The notes beneath the pieces are model-generated. The model had not been told where the DNA came from. It searched no databases and saw only the letters and a list, made by a program, of their open reading frames with translations. Source: Candidatus Poseidoniales archaeon (GTDB lineage Archaea > Thermoplasmatota > Poseidoniia > Poseidoniales > Poseidoniaceae). Taken from it: a stretch of DNA of 5,996 nucleotides. Both the position numbers and the translations under genes were made by a program. The stretch lies in contig JAAXIR010000145.1 in NCBI GenBank assembly GCA_012270265.1, positions 1 through 5,996 on the forward strand, read 5' to 3'. Shown one piece after another: positions 1 to 4,953 of this stretch; the first letter of the stretch is position 1, and each line of letters begins with the position of its first letter.

Positions 1-48
1 GGAACCGAGTCCTTTGCTGACCTTGTCTACGGCTTTCTTCCCGGACAT
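1..48 (-). CDS. 5' end of an unidentified gene (partial, first 16 codons)
   Basis: An ATG on the minus strand at 48-46 opens a frame that runs off the window edge. It reads MSGKKAVDKVSKGLGS, a Lys/Gly/Ser-rich, hydrophilic N-terminus with no signal peptide. A strong archaeal TATA box (minus-strand TTTATAT, plus 71-77) is centred 26 nt upstream of the ATG, which is the spacing expected for a leaderless transcript and the main reason to believe this start. Sixteen residues are too few to assign a family, so no function is proposed. Confidence 0.5.
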   Translation of the reverse strand, partial: MSGKKAVDKVSKGLGS

Positions 49-70
49 GATTTTCGGATAGCCCTGGGGG

Positions 71-77
71 ATATAAA
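71..77 (-). promoter_or_regulatory. TATA box for the gene starting at 48
   Basis: The minus strand reads TTTATAT, close to the archaeal TATA consensus. Its centre is 26 nt before the ATG at 48, so transcription would begin at or next to the start codon (leaderless mRNA). A G-rich stretch surrounds it. Confidence 0.55.
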
Positions 78-93
78 CAAAGGAGGGTTTTCT

Positions 94-111
94 TAGGGGG
101 TTAAATTACCC
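94..111. promoter_or_regulatory. Possible operator: TAGGGGG plus GGGT-N6-ACCC inverted element
   Basis: The sequence TAGGGGG (94-100) runs into GGGT-TAAATT-ACCC (98-111), a short interrupted inverted repeat with an AT-only centre. It lies just past the stop of the winged-helix gene and upstream of the TATA box of the gene at 1-48. A similar element with the same TAGGGGG lead-in occurs at 462-480, next to the start of the winged-helix gene. It could be a binding site for that regulator or a weak terminator hairpin. This is a pattern-based inference from two copies. Confidence 0.3.
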
Positions 112-115
112 GCTA

Positions 116-460
116 TCAAGCATCACTCGGTAAATAGAAAAAATCGTCTGGGTAATACTCCATACGAATCCCTAAATCGATCCATCGACCTATGTCACTG
201 CGCAGGCTTCGTCCTGACTCCAAAATATCATACGTGAAAATTGGATGTCCGCCACGGCCTTTCTTATCCGAGTTGATTTGTGTGACGTAGCCCGCATCAA
301 CGAGTTTCTCAAGGTGGATTTTCAACTCTTTACGTTCAATGCCTGTTGCTCGCTCAATACGCATCAAGCGTTTTGATTCAGCATCGCGTTCTCGCATTCT
401 GGAAAGATACAGGAGGATACGATAAATGGTCACGGAGAGGTCTCGACGCCTTCGTTCCAT
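116..460 (-). CDS. Small winged-helix (wHTH) transcriptional regulator
   Basis: This 114-residue basic protein has the layout of archaeal winged-helix DNA-binding proteins. An Arg-rich N-terminus (MERRRRD) is followed by a helix at about 9-22, a second at about 30-39 that ends in an ATGI turn, and the likely recognition helix at about 41-56 (ERKELKIHLEKLVDAGYV). A Gly-rich beta wing follows at about 60-80 (DKKGRGGHPIFTYDI). The tail (about 85-114) is aromatic and acidic (EYYPDDFFYL) and may serve dimerisation or ligand binding. No ligand domain or metal-binding Cys is seen. The ATG at 460 has a weak TATA-like TTAGAATA about 26 nt upstream, which fits leaderless expression. The gene is divergent from the Rieske oxygenase with 44 nt between starts, so local control of that unit and of itself is a reasonable inference. 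The exact family is not identified. Confidence 0.7.
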   Translation of the reverse strand: MERRRRDLSVTIYRILLYLSRMRERDAESKRLMRIERATGIERKELKIHLEKLVDAGYVTQINSDKKGRGGHPIFTYDILESGRSLRSDIGRWIDLGIRMEYYPDDFFYLPSDA

Positions 461-461
461 A

Positions 462-480
462 TAGGGGGTAATTCACACCC
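462..480. promoter_or_regulatory. Possible operator in the divergent intergenic region: GGGT-N7-ACCC
   Basis: TAGGGGG (462-468) continues into GGGT-AATTCAC-ACCC (466-480), an interrupted inverted repeat resembling the element at 94-111. It starts 1 nt upstream of the winged-helix start codon and ends 24 nt before the oxygenase ATG. It therefore covers most of the 44-nt divergent intergenic space, and a bound protein could affect both directions. Function is inferred only from position and similarity. Confidence 0.3.
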
Positions 481-482
481 AG

Positions 483-490
483 TATTCTAA
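483..490 (-). promoter_or_regulatory. Weak TATA-like box for the winged-helix gene
   Basis: The minus strand reads TTAGAATA, centred about 26 nt upstream of the ATG at 460. The match to consensus is partial. No clear TATA box at the same spacing is visible for the plus-strand gene starting at 505, so the promoter of the oxygenase is unresolved. Confidence 0.3.
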
Positions 491-504
491 GTTAATCCAA
501 ATCA

Positions 505-1623
505 ATGGAAGAATATCGCCTCACAAGACTCAAGAGAATGACGTCCAACATTCGATTCATGTCGGGGGACTTGATCGATTCGGATATCCGAGTTGCGAAG
601 ACGCTTCCGTCGAAATACTATACCGATGAAAAGCGGTTTCGTAAAATCCTCAAGAGTTTCAAGAGAACTTGGCAATTTGTTGGTTTGAGCGACCAATTCA
701 CGTCGGCGATTACACCGATCGACCATATTGGAAGACTTCTGAATGAGCCGATGGTGCGCGTTCAGGATGGTGAATCGACACATATGCTGTCGAACGTTTG
801 CACACATCGAGGCATGGTCCTGTGTCACGAACATTCCGATGCGAAGACAATGCAATGCCCCTACCATGGACGAACGTTCAATCGAGATGGAACCATGAAA
901 CACATGCCAGGATTCGAGGAGGTTGTTGATTTTCCGAGTGAAGACGATCATTTGGCATCGTTCGATATTCGAACGTGGAATGGATTTGAATTTACATCGT
1001 TGAAGCCTGAAGTCGATGTTGAAGACGTGTTTCGTCCCATACAGGAACGCCTTGGCTGGTTCTTTTCCGATTTGAAATACGATTCAGAACGAGATCGAAA
1101 TTGGGACATTGATGCGAATTGGATGTTGTACGTTGACAACTATTTGGAAGGATTCCATATTCCCTACGTCCATCCAGAGTTGAACGAAGCATTGGATAAA
1201 GACGGATATACCACGGAATGCTTCGAACACGGTGTTTTGCAAGTTGGAATGGCGAAGGAGGGGGATGTTTGTTTTGAACTTCCTGAGTCTTCTGTTGATT
1301 CTGGAAAGAACATCGCTGCGTACTATTGGTGGTTCTTTCCAAACTTGATGATCAATGTCTATCCGTGGGGTATCTCTGTGAACGTTGTTGTCCCGAATGG
1401 ATGTGATTCGACAACGGTCCTGTTTCGAAGTTATGTGAAACATCCAGAATTATTGGAGCAAGGAGCTGGAGCAGAGTTGGACAAGGTCGAGCTTCAAGAT
1501 CAATTCGTCGTCGAAAATTGCATGAAGGGACTGCGTTCCAGTTCGTACAAGAGAGGAAGGTATTCAGCGAAGCATGAACTAGGTGTTCATCACTTCCATC
1601 GAATGATCAGTAAGTTAGGGTGA
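505..1623 (+). CDS. Rieske non-haem iron ring-hydroxylating-type oxygenase, alpha subunit
   Basis: This 372-residue protein has the full architecture of a Rieske oxygenase catalytic subunit. The N-terminal Rieske [2Fe-2S] domain has CTHRG (C99, H101) and CPYHG (C118, H121). The C-terminal catalytic domain has DNYLEGFHIPYVH, giving mononuclear-iron ligands H218 and H223. D332, in the QDQFVVENCMKGL segment, is the probable third ligand. E215 occupies the position of the bridging Asp205 of naphthalene dioxygenase. The C-terminal pattern GRYSAKHELGVHHFHRMI is typical of single-component-type alpha subunits related to choline/glycine-betaine monooxygenases. The substrate cannot be read from the sequence. 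No reductase, ferredoxin or beta subunit is nearby. The cupin begins 4 nt after the stop, so the two are probably co-transcribed. The start is uncertain: related proteins usually begin about 10 residues before the IDSDIRVAKTLPSKYY segment, so ATG codons at 538 (M12) or 559 (M19) are alternatives. Leucine codons favour TTG. Confidence 0.9.
   Translation: MEEYRLTRLKRMTSNIRFMSGDLIDSDIRVAKTLPSKYYTDEKRFRKILKSFKRTWQFVGLSDQFTSAITPIDHIGRLLNEPMVRVQDGESTHMLSNVCTHRGMVLCHEHSDAKTMQCPYHGRTFNRDGTMKHMPGFEEVVDFPSEDDHLASFDIRTWNGFEFTSLKPEVDVEDVFRPIQERLGWFFSDLKYDSERDRNWDIDANWMLYVDNYLEGFHIPYVHPELNEALDKDGYTTECFEHGVLQVGMAKEGDVCFELPESSVDSGKNIAAYYWWFFPNLMINVYPWGISVNVVVPNGCDSTTVLFRSYVKHPELLEQGAGAELDKVELQDQFVVENCMKGLRSSSYKRGRYSAKHELGVHHFHRMISKLG
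1617..1623 (+). promoter_or_regulatory. Shine-Dalgarno-like site for the 1628 cupin
   Basis: AGGGTGA overlaps the stop codon of the oxygenase and lies 4 nt before the cupin ATG. It matches the GGTGA part of the 16S-complementary sequence. It supports translation of the cupin from a shared mRNA. Confidence 0.4.
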
Positions 1624-1627
1624 AACT

Positions 1628-1987
1628 ATGGAGAAAATCAATTTGGATGAAAAATTTGCTTTGTTCAATGAACACTGGACACCAAAAATCATCAGTGAAT
1701 TGAACGATTATCAAATCAAGATTGCAAAAGTTGAAGGCGATTTTGTATGGCATAATCACTCGGATACGGATGAATTCTTTTTGGTCATCGAAGGAACGCT
1801 GTTCATCGAATTTGAATCCGAAACAATGGAGTTGAATGCTGGTGAATTGTACGTTGTACCAAAAGGTGTACAACATCGTCCTTATGCGAAAGAGGAATGC
1901 AGAATCATGCTGATTGAACCACGAGGTGTTGTCAACACTGGGGAGGCTGAGAGCGAATTAACGGCATCCAACGATGTTTGGATTTGA
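1628..1987 (+). CDS. Small single-domain cupin, partner of the Rieske oxygenase
   Basis: This 119-residue protein is one cupin beta-barrel. Motif 1 begins at G37 and contains HNHSDTDE followed by LVIEG, giving metal ligands H42, H44 and E49. Motif 2 is GELYVVPKGVQHRPYA with the fourth ligand H83. The ending (EPRGVVNTGE...WI) is that of the common stand-alone cupin_2 family, often loosely annotated as mannose-6-phosphate isomerase-like, although no isomerase activity should be assumed. The complete His/His/Glu/His set suggests it binds a divalent metal. The gene is 4 nt downstream of the oxygenase and has a GGTGA-type ribosome site. It shares that gene's TTG-rich leucine usage, so the two probably moved and are expressed together. 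Possible roles are processing the product of the oxygenase or sensing a small ligand. These are inferences, and the length is normal for the family. Confidence 0.85.
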   Translation: MEKINLDEKFALFNEHWTPKIISELNDYQIKIAKVEGDFVWHNHSDTDEFFLVIEGTLFIEFESETMELNAGELYVVPKGVQHRPYAKEECRIMLIEPRGVVNTGEAESELTASNDVWI

Positions 1988-1991
1988 GACT

Positions 1992-3065
1992 TCATTCTTC
2001 CTCATTTTTTGGTTCGCGTTCGGGTTCTAATCCAAACTCCGATTCCTTTTCTTCCAAGGCGTTTCGAAGAACAAGACCGTGATAGACCTTGACTTTACGT
2101 TCCTTTACCATCTCATTGATGACCTTCTCGAGTTCAGCAAGTTCGCTTACTGTCGATGATTCCTCAATCTTCTTCAAGCAATTCTTGAATTCTCCGCGTC
2201 GAGCAAAGAATATGGCAAAATAGATCGGAACAAGAAGAAGCGGAATCACAAGTTCTTCGAAGACAATCTCACTCAGTGCGGAGAGAGAGATTTCAAAACT
2301 TTCAGGATCGTAATCCGAAGTGAACGACTCGCTGTTAATACCACCACGATAGAAGAAACCAGTATTCATGCCCATGTACATGTTGAATGGCGTTGATTCT
2401 GCGTCATAAATATCTGAACCGCGATCGAGTTCGACATCATCTGGCCATCCATCGTTGTCGTTGTCATCATCGAGAACATCAGGCAATGTATCTTTGTCTG
2501 AATCGAGAGGTGTTGATTCAGCATTGTACGGGTCGTAGAGGATGGTTCCTGAAGATGCTGCTCGCTCCATTTCATTTCGTATTCCATCACCATCTGCATC
2601 ATCATCGTACTCATCTGGCATGAAATCGCCATCGATGTCTGAGCAACCTTTCAGTCGAATCTTACTCTTGCCGTAGATGAACGGGCAATTGTCTGACATT
2701 GAATGAAGTCCTTGGTCTGCGTAGCCGTCCCCATCGGAATCCGACCAAATGCCTGCATCTTCTGGCCACACATCGACATCATCGTTGGAGCCATCACCGT
2801 CCATGTCTGGGTCGATGACATCTCCGAGTCCGTCACCATCGAGATCGCGATGCTCGGAAGCATTGTCCGGAAAAGCATCGGCGCCCATTGATTCGTTCCA
2901 ATGATCGTCTGGGTCGGACCAGCCATCGCCATCCGTATCGAGACAGCCAACTCGATCTTCGGTTGAGTCACCCGCCGTACATTCGTACATTGCATCTTCC
3001 GCATGAGCCATTGGTAGAACGAGGCAGAAAACAACGAGACCAATCAGCAGCATCCGTTGTTTCAT
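1992..3065 (-). CDS. Secreted/membrane-anchored TSP3-repeat (calcium-binding-type) surface protein
   Basis: This 357-residue protein starts with a Sec signal peptide (hydrophobic 4-20, cleavage probably after AHA at 20-22). It carries eight Asp-rich TSP3-like loops of the form DxDGDGxxD or a degenerate version, at about 43-51, 74-82, 87-95, 109-117, 143-151, 156-164, 188-196 and 201-209. Such loops bind calcium in thrombospondins. Cysteines C29, C41, C127 and C141 could form external disulphides. A linker rich in Ser, Phe and Gly (225-262) leads to one membrane helix at about 267-288 with FARRGEF on its inner side. A charged, helical cytoplasmic tail of about 67 residues follows, with coiled-coil character at about 296-345. 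Topology is therefore outside-repeats, inside-tail. The STP-containing unit (NAESTPL, DAESTPF) recurs 39 residues apart. The gene converges on the cupin with 4 nt between stop codons and is divergent from the lipoprotein. Its partner is unknown; a cell-surface or adhesion role is inferred. Confidence 0.8.
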   Translation of the reverse strand: MKQRMLLIGLVVFCLVLPMAHAEDAMYECTAGDSTEDRVGCLDTDGDGWSDPDDHWNESMGADAFPDNASEHRDLDGDGLGDVIDPDMDGDGSNDDVDVWPEDAGIWSDSDGDGYADQGLHSMSDNCPFIYGKSKIRLKGCSDIDGDFMPDEYDDDADGDGIRNEMERAASSGTILYDPYNAESTPLDSDKDTLPDVLDDDNDNDGWPDDVELDRGSDIYDAESTPFNMYMGMNTGFFYRGGINSESFTSDYDPESFEISLSALSEIVFEELVIPLLLVPIYFAIFFARRGEFKNCLKKIEESSTVSELAELEKVINEMVKERKVKVYHGLVLRNALEEKESEFGLEPEREPKNEEE

Positions 3066-3137
3066 GCCTCATGATATAGCCTTCTGTATTTGGGTTTTTG
3101 CAAGACCGGGAAACAAAAGTTTTCAATAGCACTAGAT

Positions 3138-3141
3138 GGAG
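3138..3141 (+). promoter_or_regulatory. Shine-Dalgarno site that fixes the lipoprotein start
   Basis: GGAG (in GGAGAT) lies 8 nt before the ATG at 3150. It supports this start over the in-frame TTG at 3090, which would put 20 hydrophilic residues in front of a lipoprotein signal peptide. Confidence 0.45.
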
Positions 3142-3149
3142 ATTGTTAC

Positions 3150-3686
3150 ATGAGGAAATCAAATCTTACCATTTTCGTTGTTTTGCTGATGATTTCAACA
3201 GGCTTTGCAGGATGCACATCCGAAGAGGCCGAAGAGTTGCAAGCCTTCCCGCAATTTTCGAGTCTAGCTGATGACGACCAAACCTACAACAAAGCCAAGA
3301 TGGCTGGTTCACCTTTCATTGTCATGTTCTCTGCTGAATGGTGCAACAACCCTTGCCACACCTCGATGTTTACCATTTGGGAAGCCATTCCAGAGCTCCC
3401 TGTTCTGGTTATGTCGACTGACCCTGCTGAGAACGCCAGCGGCATCACGCTGCAAGATTGGCACGAAGCAGCCAATGCATTCGATGATGATGACGAATCT
3501 GGTGATACGGGCGTCACACTCACCACCTACGCATTCATGAAAGGTGTCGAAGCAGGCCAAGAGCTTGAAATCACATCACCTGGAACGGTGGTCTTTGTCA
3601 ATTCCGATGGGATGATTACAGCCACAAAGGTTGGCATGCTTGAAGATCCACAAGAAGTACTGGACCTCTGGGAAACAGCTCAGTAA
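3150..3686 (+). CDS. Thioredoxin-fold lipoprotein with a CX3C active site
   Basis: This is a 178-residue protein. A basic start (MRKS) and hydrophobic stretch (6-19) end in the lipobox FAGC with lipidated Cys22. An acidic linker and a thioredoxin-like domain (about 45-178) follow. The active-site segment is MFSAEWCNNPCHTSM, with C65 and C69 separated by three residues instead of the usual two. A cis-proline strand is visible as ITSPGTVVFV (P144), followed by the SDG turn and a final helix. It should sit on the outer face of the cytoplasmic membrane and act as a thiol-disulphide reductase, a disulphide chaperone or a metal/copper-handling protein. The spacing recalls SCO-type CX3C, but SCO's downstream His is not evident. 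The start at 3150 is chosen because it places the signal peptide at the N-terminus and has GGAG 8 nt upstream. The acidic insert at 111-119 is typical of the host's acidic proteome. The ChrR-type cupin follows 52 nt later on the same strand. Confidence 0.8.
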   Translation: MRKSNLTIFVVLLMISTGFAGCTSEEAEELQAFPQFSSLADDDQTYNKAKMAGSPFIVMFSAEWCNNPCHTSMFTIWEAIPELPVLVMSTDPAENASGITLQDWHEAANAFDDDDESGDTGVTLTTYAFMKGVEAGQELEITSPGTVVFVNSDGMITATKVGMLEDPQEVLDLWETAQ

Positions 3687-3738
3687 TTCCTGAAGCATCC
3701 ACCGAACATCTCATCAAACTGGATAGGTTCGGCTATAC

Positions 3739-4101
3739 ATGGTCTTTACACACGACATGGCCGATTGGCTCAGTTTCAACATCGATGAGGATTGGTTGGA
3801 AGAAAACATCTCATGGAAGGATTTCGGAACCGGTGTTCGTTTGGGCAAACTCAAGCGTGAAGAAAAAACATCCCTGGTTCTCTACGAGGCACAATCCGAA
3901 GTCGAAGTGGATGCCTTCATGCCACACAGCCATCCTGGTGGTGAGTGCTACGTCGTCCTTGAAGGTGAAGTCTGGGATGAAGATGGAACCTATCCTACTG
4001 GATCGATCGTATGGATGGACCCAAAATCAACCCACACGCCAAAGACGCGCGGCAAGACACTCATCCTCGTACTTTGGCCACAAGGGGTCAAGGCTGCTTG
4101 A
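3739..4101 (+). CDS. ChrR-type cupin, stand-alone
   Basis: This 120-residue protein is a single cupin barrel resembling the C-terminal cupin of the ChrR anti-sigma factor. The first metal motif is MPHSHPGGECYVVLEG (H63, H65, E69). It is followed by the characteristic VWDEDGTYPTGSIVWMDP strand-turn and the last ligand in STHTP (H99). The N-terminal zinc-binding anti-sigma domain of ChrR is absent, and so is any sigma factor, as expected in an archaeon. It is therefore a cupin of the same fold group working alone, perhaps a metal-dependent dioxygenase-like or peroxide-related enzyme. The substrate is unknown. ATG at 3739 is taken, but M7 (3757) is a fair alternative, because a TATA-like CTATAC at about 3733-3738 would allow a near-leaderless transcript from there. 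It lies 52 nt after the thioredoxin-fold gene and converges on the 4103 gene with one base between stop codons. Confidence 0.8.
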   Translation: MVFTHDMADWLSFNIDEDWLEENISWKDFGTGVRLGKLKREEKTSLVLYEAQSEVEVDAFMPHSHPGGECYVVLEGEVWDEDGTYPTGSIVWMDPKSTHTPKTRGKTLILVLWPQGVKAA

Positions 4102-4102
4102 C

Positions 4103-4489
4103 TTATGCTTCAGTTGCTTGGGTGGATTCATCCATGTTCCAATCGAGGATGCCGCAAAGGGCTGGCATACCCCAGAGCACGAGTGGTAGAACTGCTTCCG
4201 GCATAGGTGCAACCGGAGCCCCAAAGAGACTGAGATCCATCACCATACAAACGATAAACCAAACAACAACTGGTCCACTGAAAATGACTGCCAATCGTGC
4301 TTGTACCTGTCCTTTGGTCATAAATGCGACATAAAGTAAGTAGAAGCTAATCATGGCAAAGAACCCAAAACCTGCGAGGTTGTCCTCACTACCGTTTTCC
4401 ATATAGTTGACAATGACACCCATGAGAAGGTGCATGACACCAATGATTGTTAGCCACACCTTCGTGTTGAGAATCGACTTTGCATCCAT
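4103..4489 (-). CDS. Four-helix membrane protein, paralog A of a tandem pair
   Basis: This 128-residue integral membrane protein has helices at about 11-29, 41-58, 66-85 and 98-115, and an acidic C-terminal tail (DWNMDESTQATEA). It has no catalytic signature or recognisable family. It is clearly related to the protein encoded immediately upstream (4491-4925). Both begin with DAK-(S/K)-I followed by K-(V/I)-W, and both carry the loop tripeptide QAR (63-65 here) between helices 2 and 3, within a G-x-x-QAR context. The ATG at 4489 is chosen over upstream in-frame ATGs (4522, 4519) because GAGGT lies 8 nt before it and it matches the start of the paralog. The upstream gene's stop is only 1 nt away, so the pair is one operon with probable translational coupling. 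The function is unknown. Confidence 0.7.
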   Translation of the reverse strand: MDAKSILNTKVWLTIIGVMHLLMGVIVNYMENGSEDNLAGFGFFAMISFYLLYVAFMTKGQVQARLAVIFSGPVVVWFIVCMVMDLSLFGAPVAPMPEAVLPLVLWGMPALCGILDWNMDESTQATEA

Positions 4490-4490
4490 C

Positions 4491-4925
4491 TCAAGCAACC
4501 TCTTGAGCAGTATCTGCATCATTCATGTGCAAGTAGCCAGCAGCAAGAAGACCACCAAGGAACAAGAATGGTGGTACTAACCAAGCAACACCTGGCATTT
4601 CGTAGCCTGTTCCAGGTAGAACCACGAACATGGCAACAAAGAATGCCATGATGACACCTGCATTCACCATCGCAAATCTCGCCTGCGTTGTTCCATCAAG
4701 CACGAAGGCGCAGACAAGACCCATTGCTCCAAATCCACACATGAAGAGCCCAAAGAGCGTCTCCATTGCTTTGCTTTGTTCAGTTACGCCGTCCTTACCC
4801 CAGGCGCTTTCGGCCCAAGTTTCAGCGTTCATCATGTTTTCAATTCCACCAAGAAGGGCGACTGCGCCACAAATGATGTACCATATTTTCGGTTGAAAGA
4901 TTTTTTTTGCATCCAAGATTATCAC
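4491..4925 (-). CDS. Four-helix membrane protein, paralog B of a tandem pair
   Basis: From GTG at 4925 this is 144 residues with four predicted membrane helices at about 14-32, 57-76, 84-104 and 113-131. A polar loop at about 33-55 (AESAWGKDGVTEQSK) is longer than in paralog A, and the tail is acidic. QAR at 81-83 sits between helices 2 and 3 as in the paralog. No enzyme or transporter motif is seen, so the function is unknown. The start is ambiguous. GTG 4925 lies 5 nt below the start site predicted from TATA box 4954-4960. TTG at 4916 would align exactly with the paralog's start (LDAKK against MDAKS) and has a second AT-rich box 26 nt upstream. A run of eight A in the coding strand (plus 4901-4908) near the start is a place where an indel could mislead annotation. 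It is the first gene of the two-gene unit. Confidence 0.7.
   Translation of the reverse strand: MIILDAKKIFQPKIWYIICGAVALLGGIENMMNAETWAESAWGKDGVTEQSKAMETLFGLFMCGFGAMGLVCAFVLDGTTQARFAMVNAGVIMAFFVAMFVVLPGTGYEMPGVAWLVPPFLFLGGLLAAGYLHMNDADTAQEVA
4498..4502 (-). promoter_or_regulatory. Shine-Dalgarno site for paralog A
   Basis: The minus strand reads GAGGT (within AAGAGGTT) 8 nt before the ATG at 4489, inside the 3' end of paralog B. It decides the start codon against the more upstream ATGs, for which no such site is seen. Confidence 0.55.
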
Positions 4926-4953
4926 GTCTTAGCGTGAGTTATATTTTCAAAGG

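Noticed and set aside
502..1443. Long minus-strand frames opposite the oxygenase
   Set aside because: They lie wholly inside a gene with full catalytic motifs, and their translations show no recognisable domain.
2392..2530. Short DNA repeat around GGTGTTGATTC as a mobile or recombination repeat
   Set aside because: It is explained by the repeated protein unit AESTP in the TSP3 array, 39 codons apart, not by a separate DNA element.
2387..3043. Open frames on both strands overlapping the TSP3 gene
   Set aside because: They are by-products of the Asp-codon repeats (GAT/GAC) read in other frames. They are rich in Met, Thr, His and Arg, have low complexity, and show no domain or promoter.
3090..3149. 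N-terminal extension of the thioredoxin-fold lipoprotein from TTG 3090
   Set aside because: It would put 20 hydrophilic residues before the lipoprotein signal peptide. ATG 3150 has a GGAG site at 8 nt and places the lipobox Cys at residue 22.
3687..3738. Possible small RNA or terminator in the gap after the lipoprotein gene
   Set aside because: No stable hairpin or T-run is visible in the 52 nt, and read-through to the following cupin is equally likely.
1628..4101. The two cupin genes as duplicates of one another
   Set aside because: They share only the fold motifs. The surrounding segments differ (cupin_2 type against ChrR type), so recent duplication is not supported.
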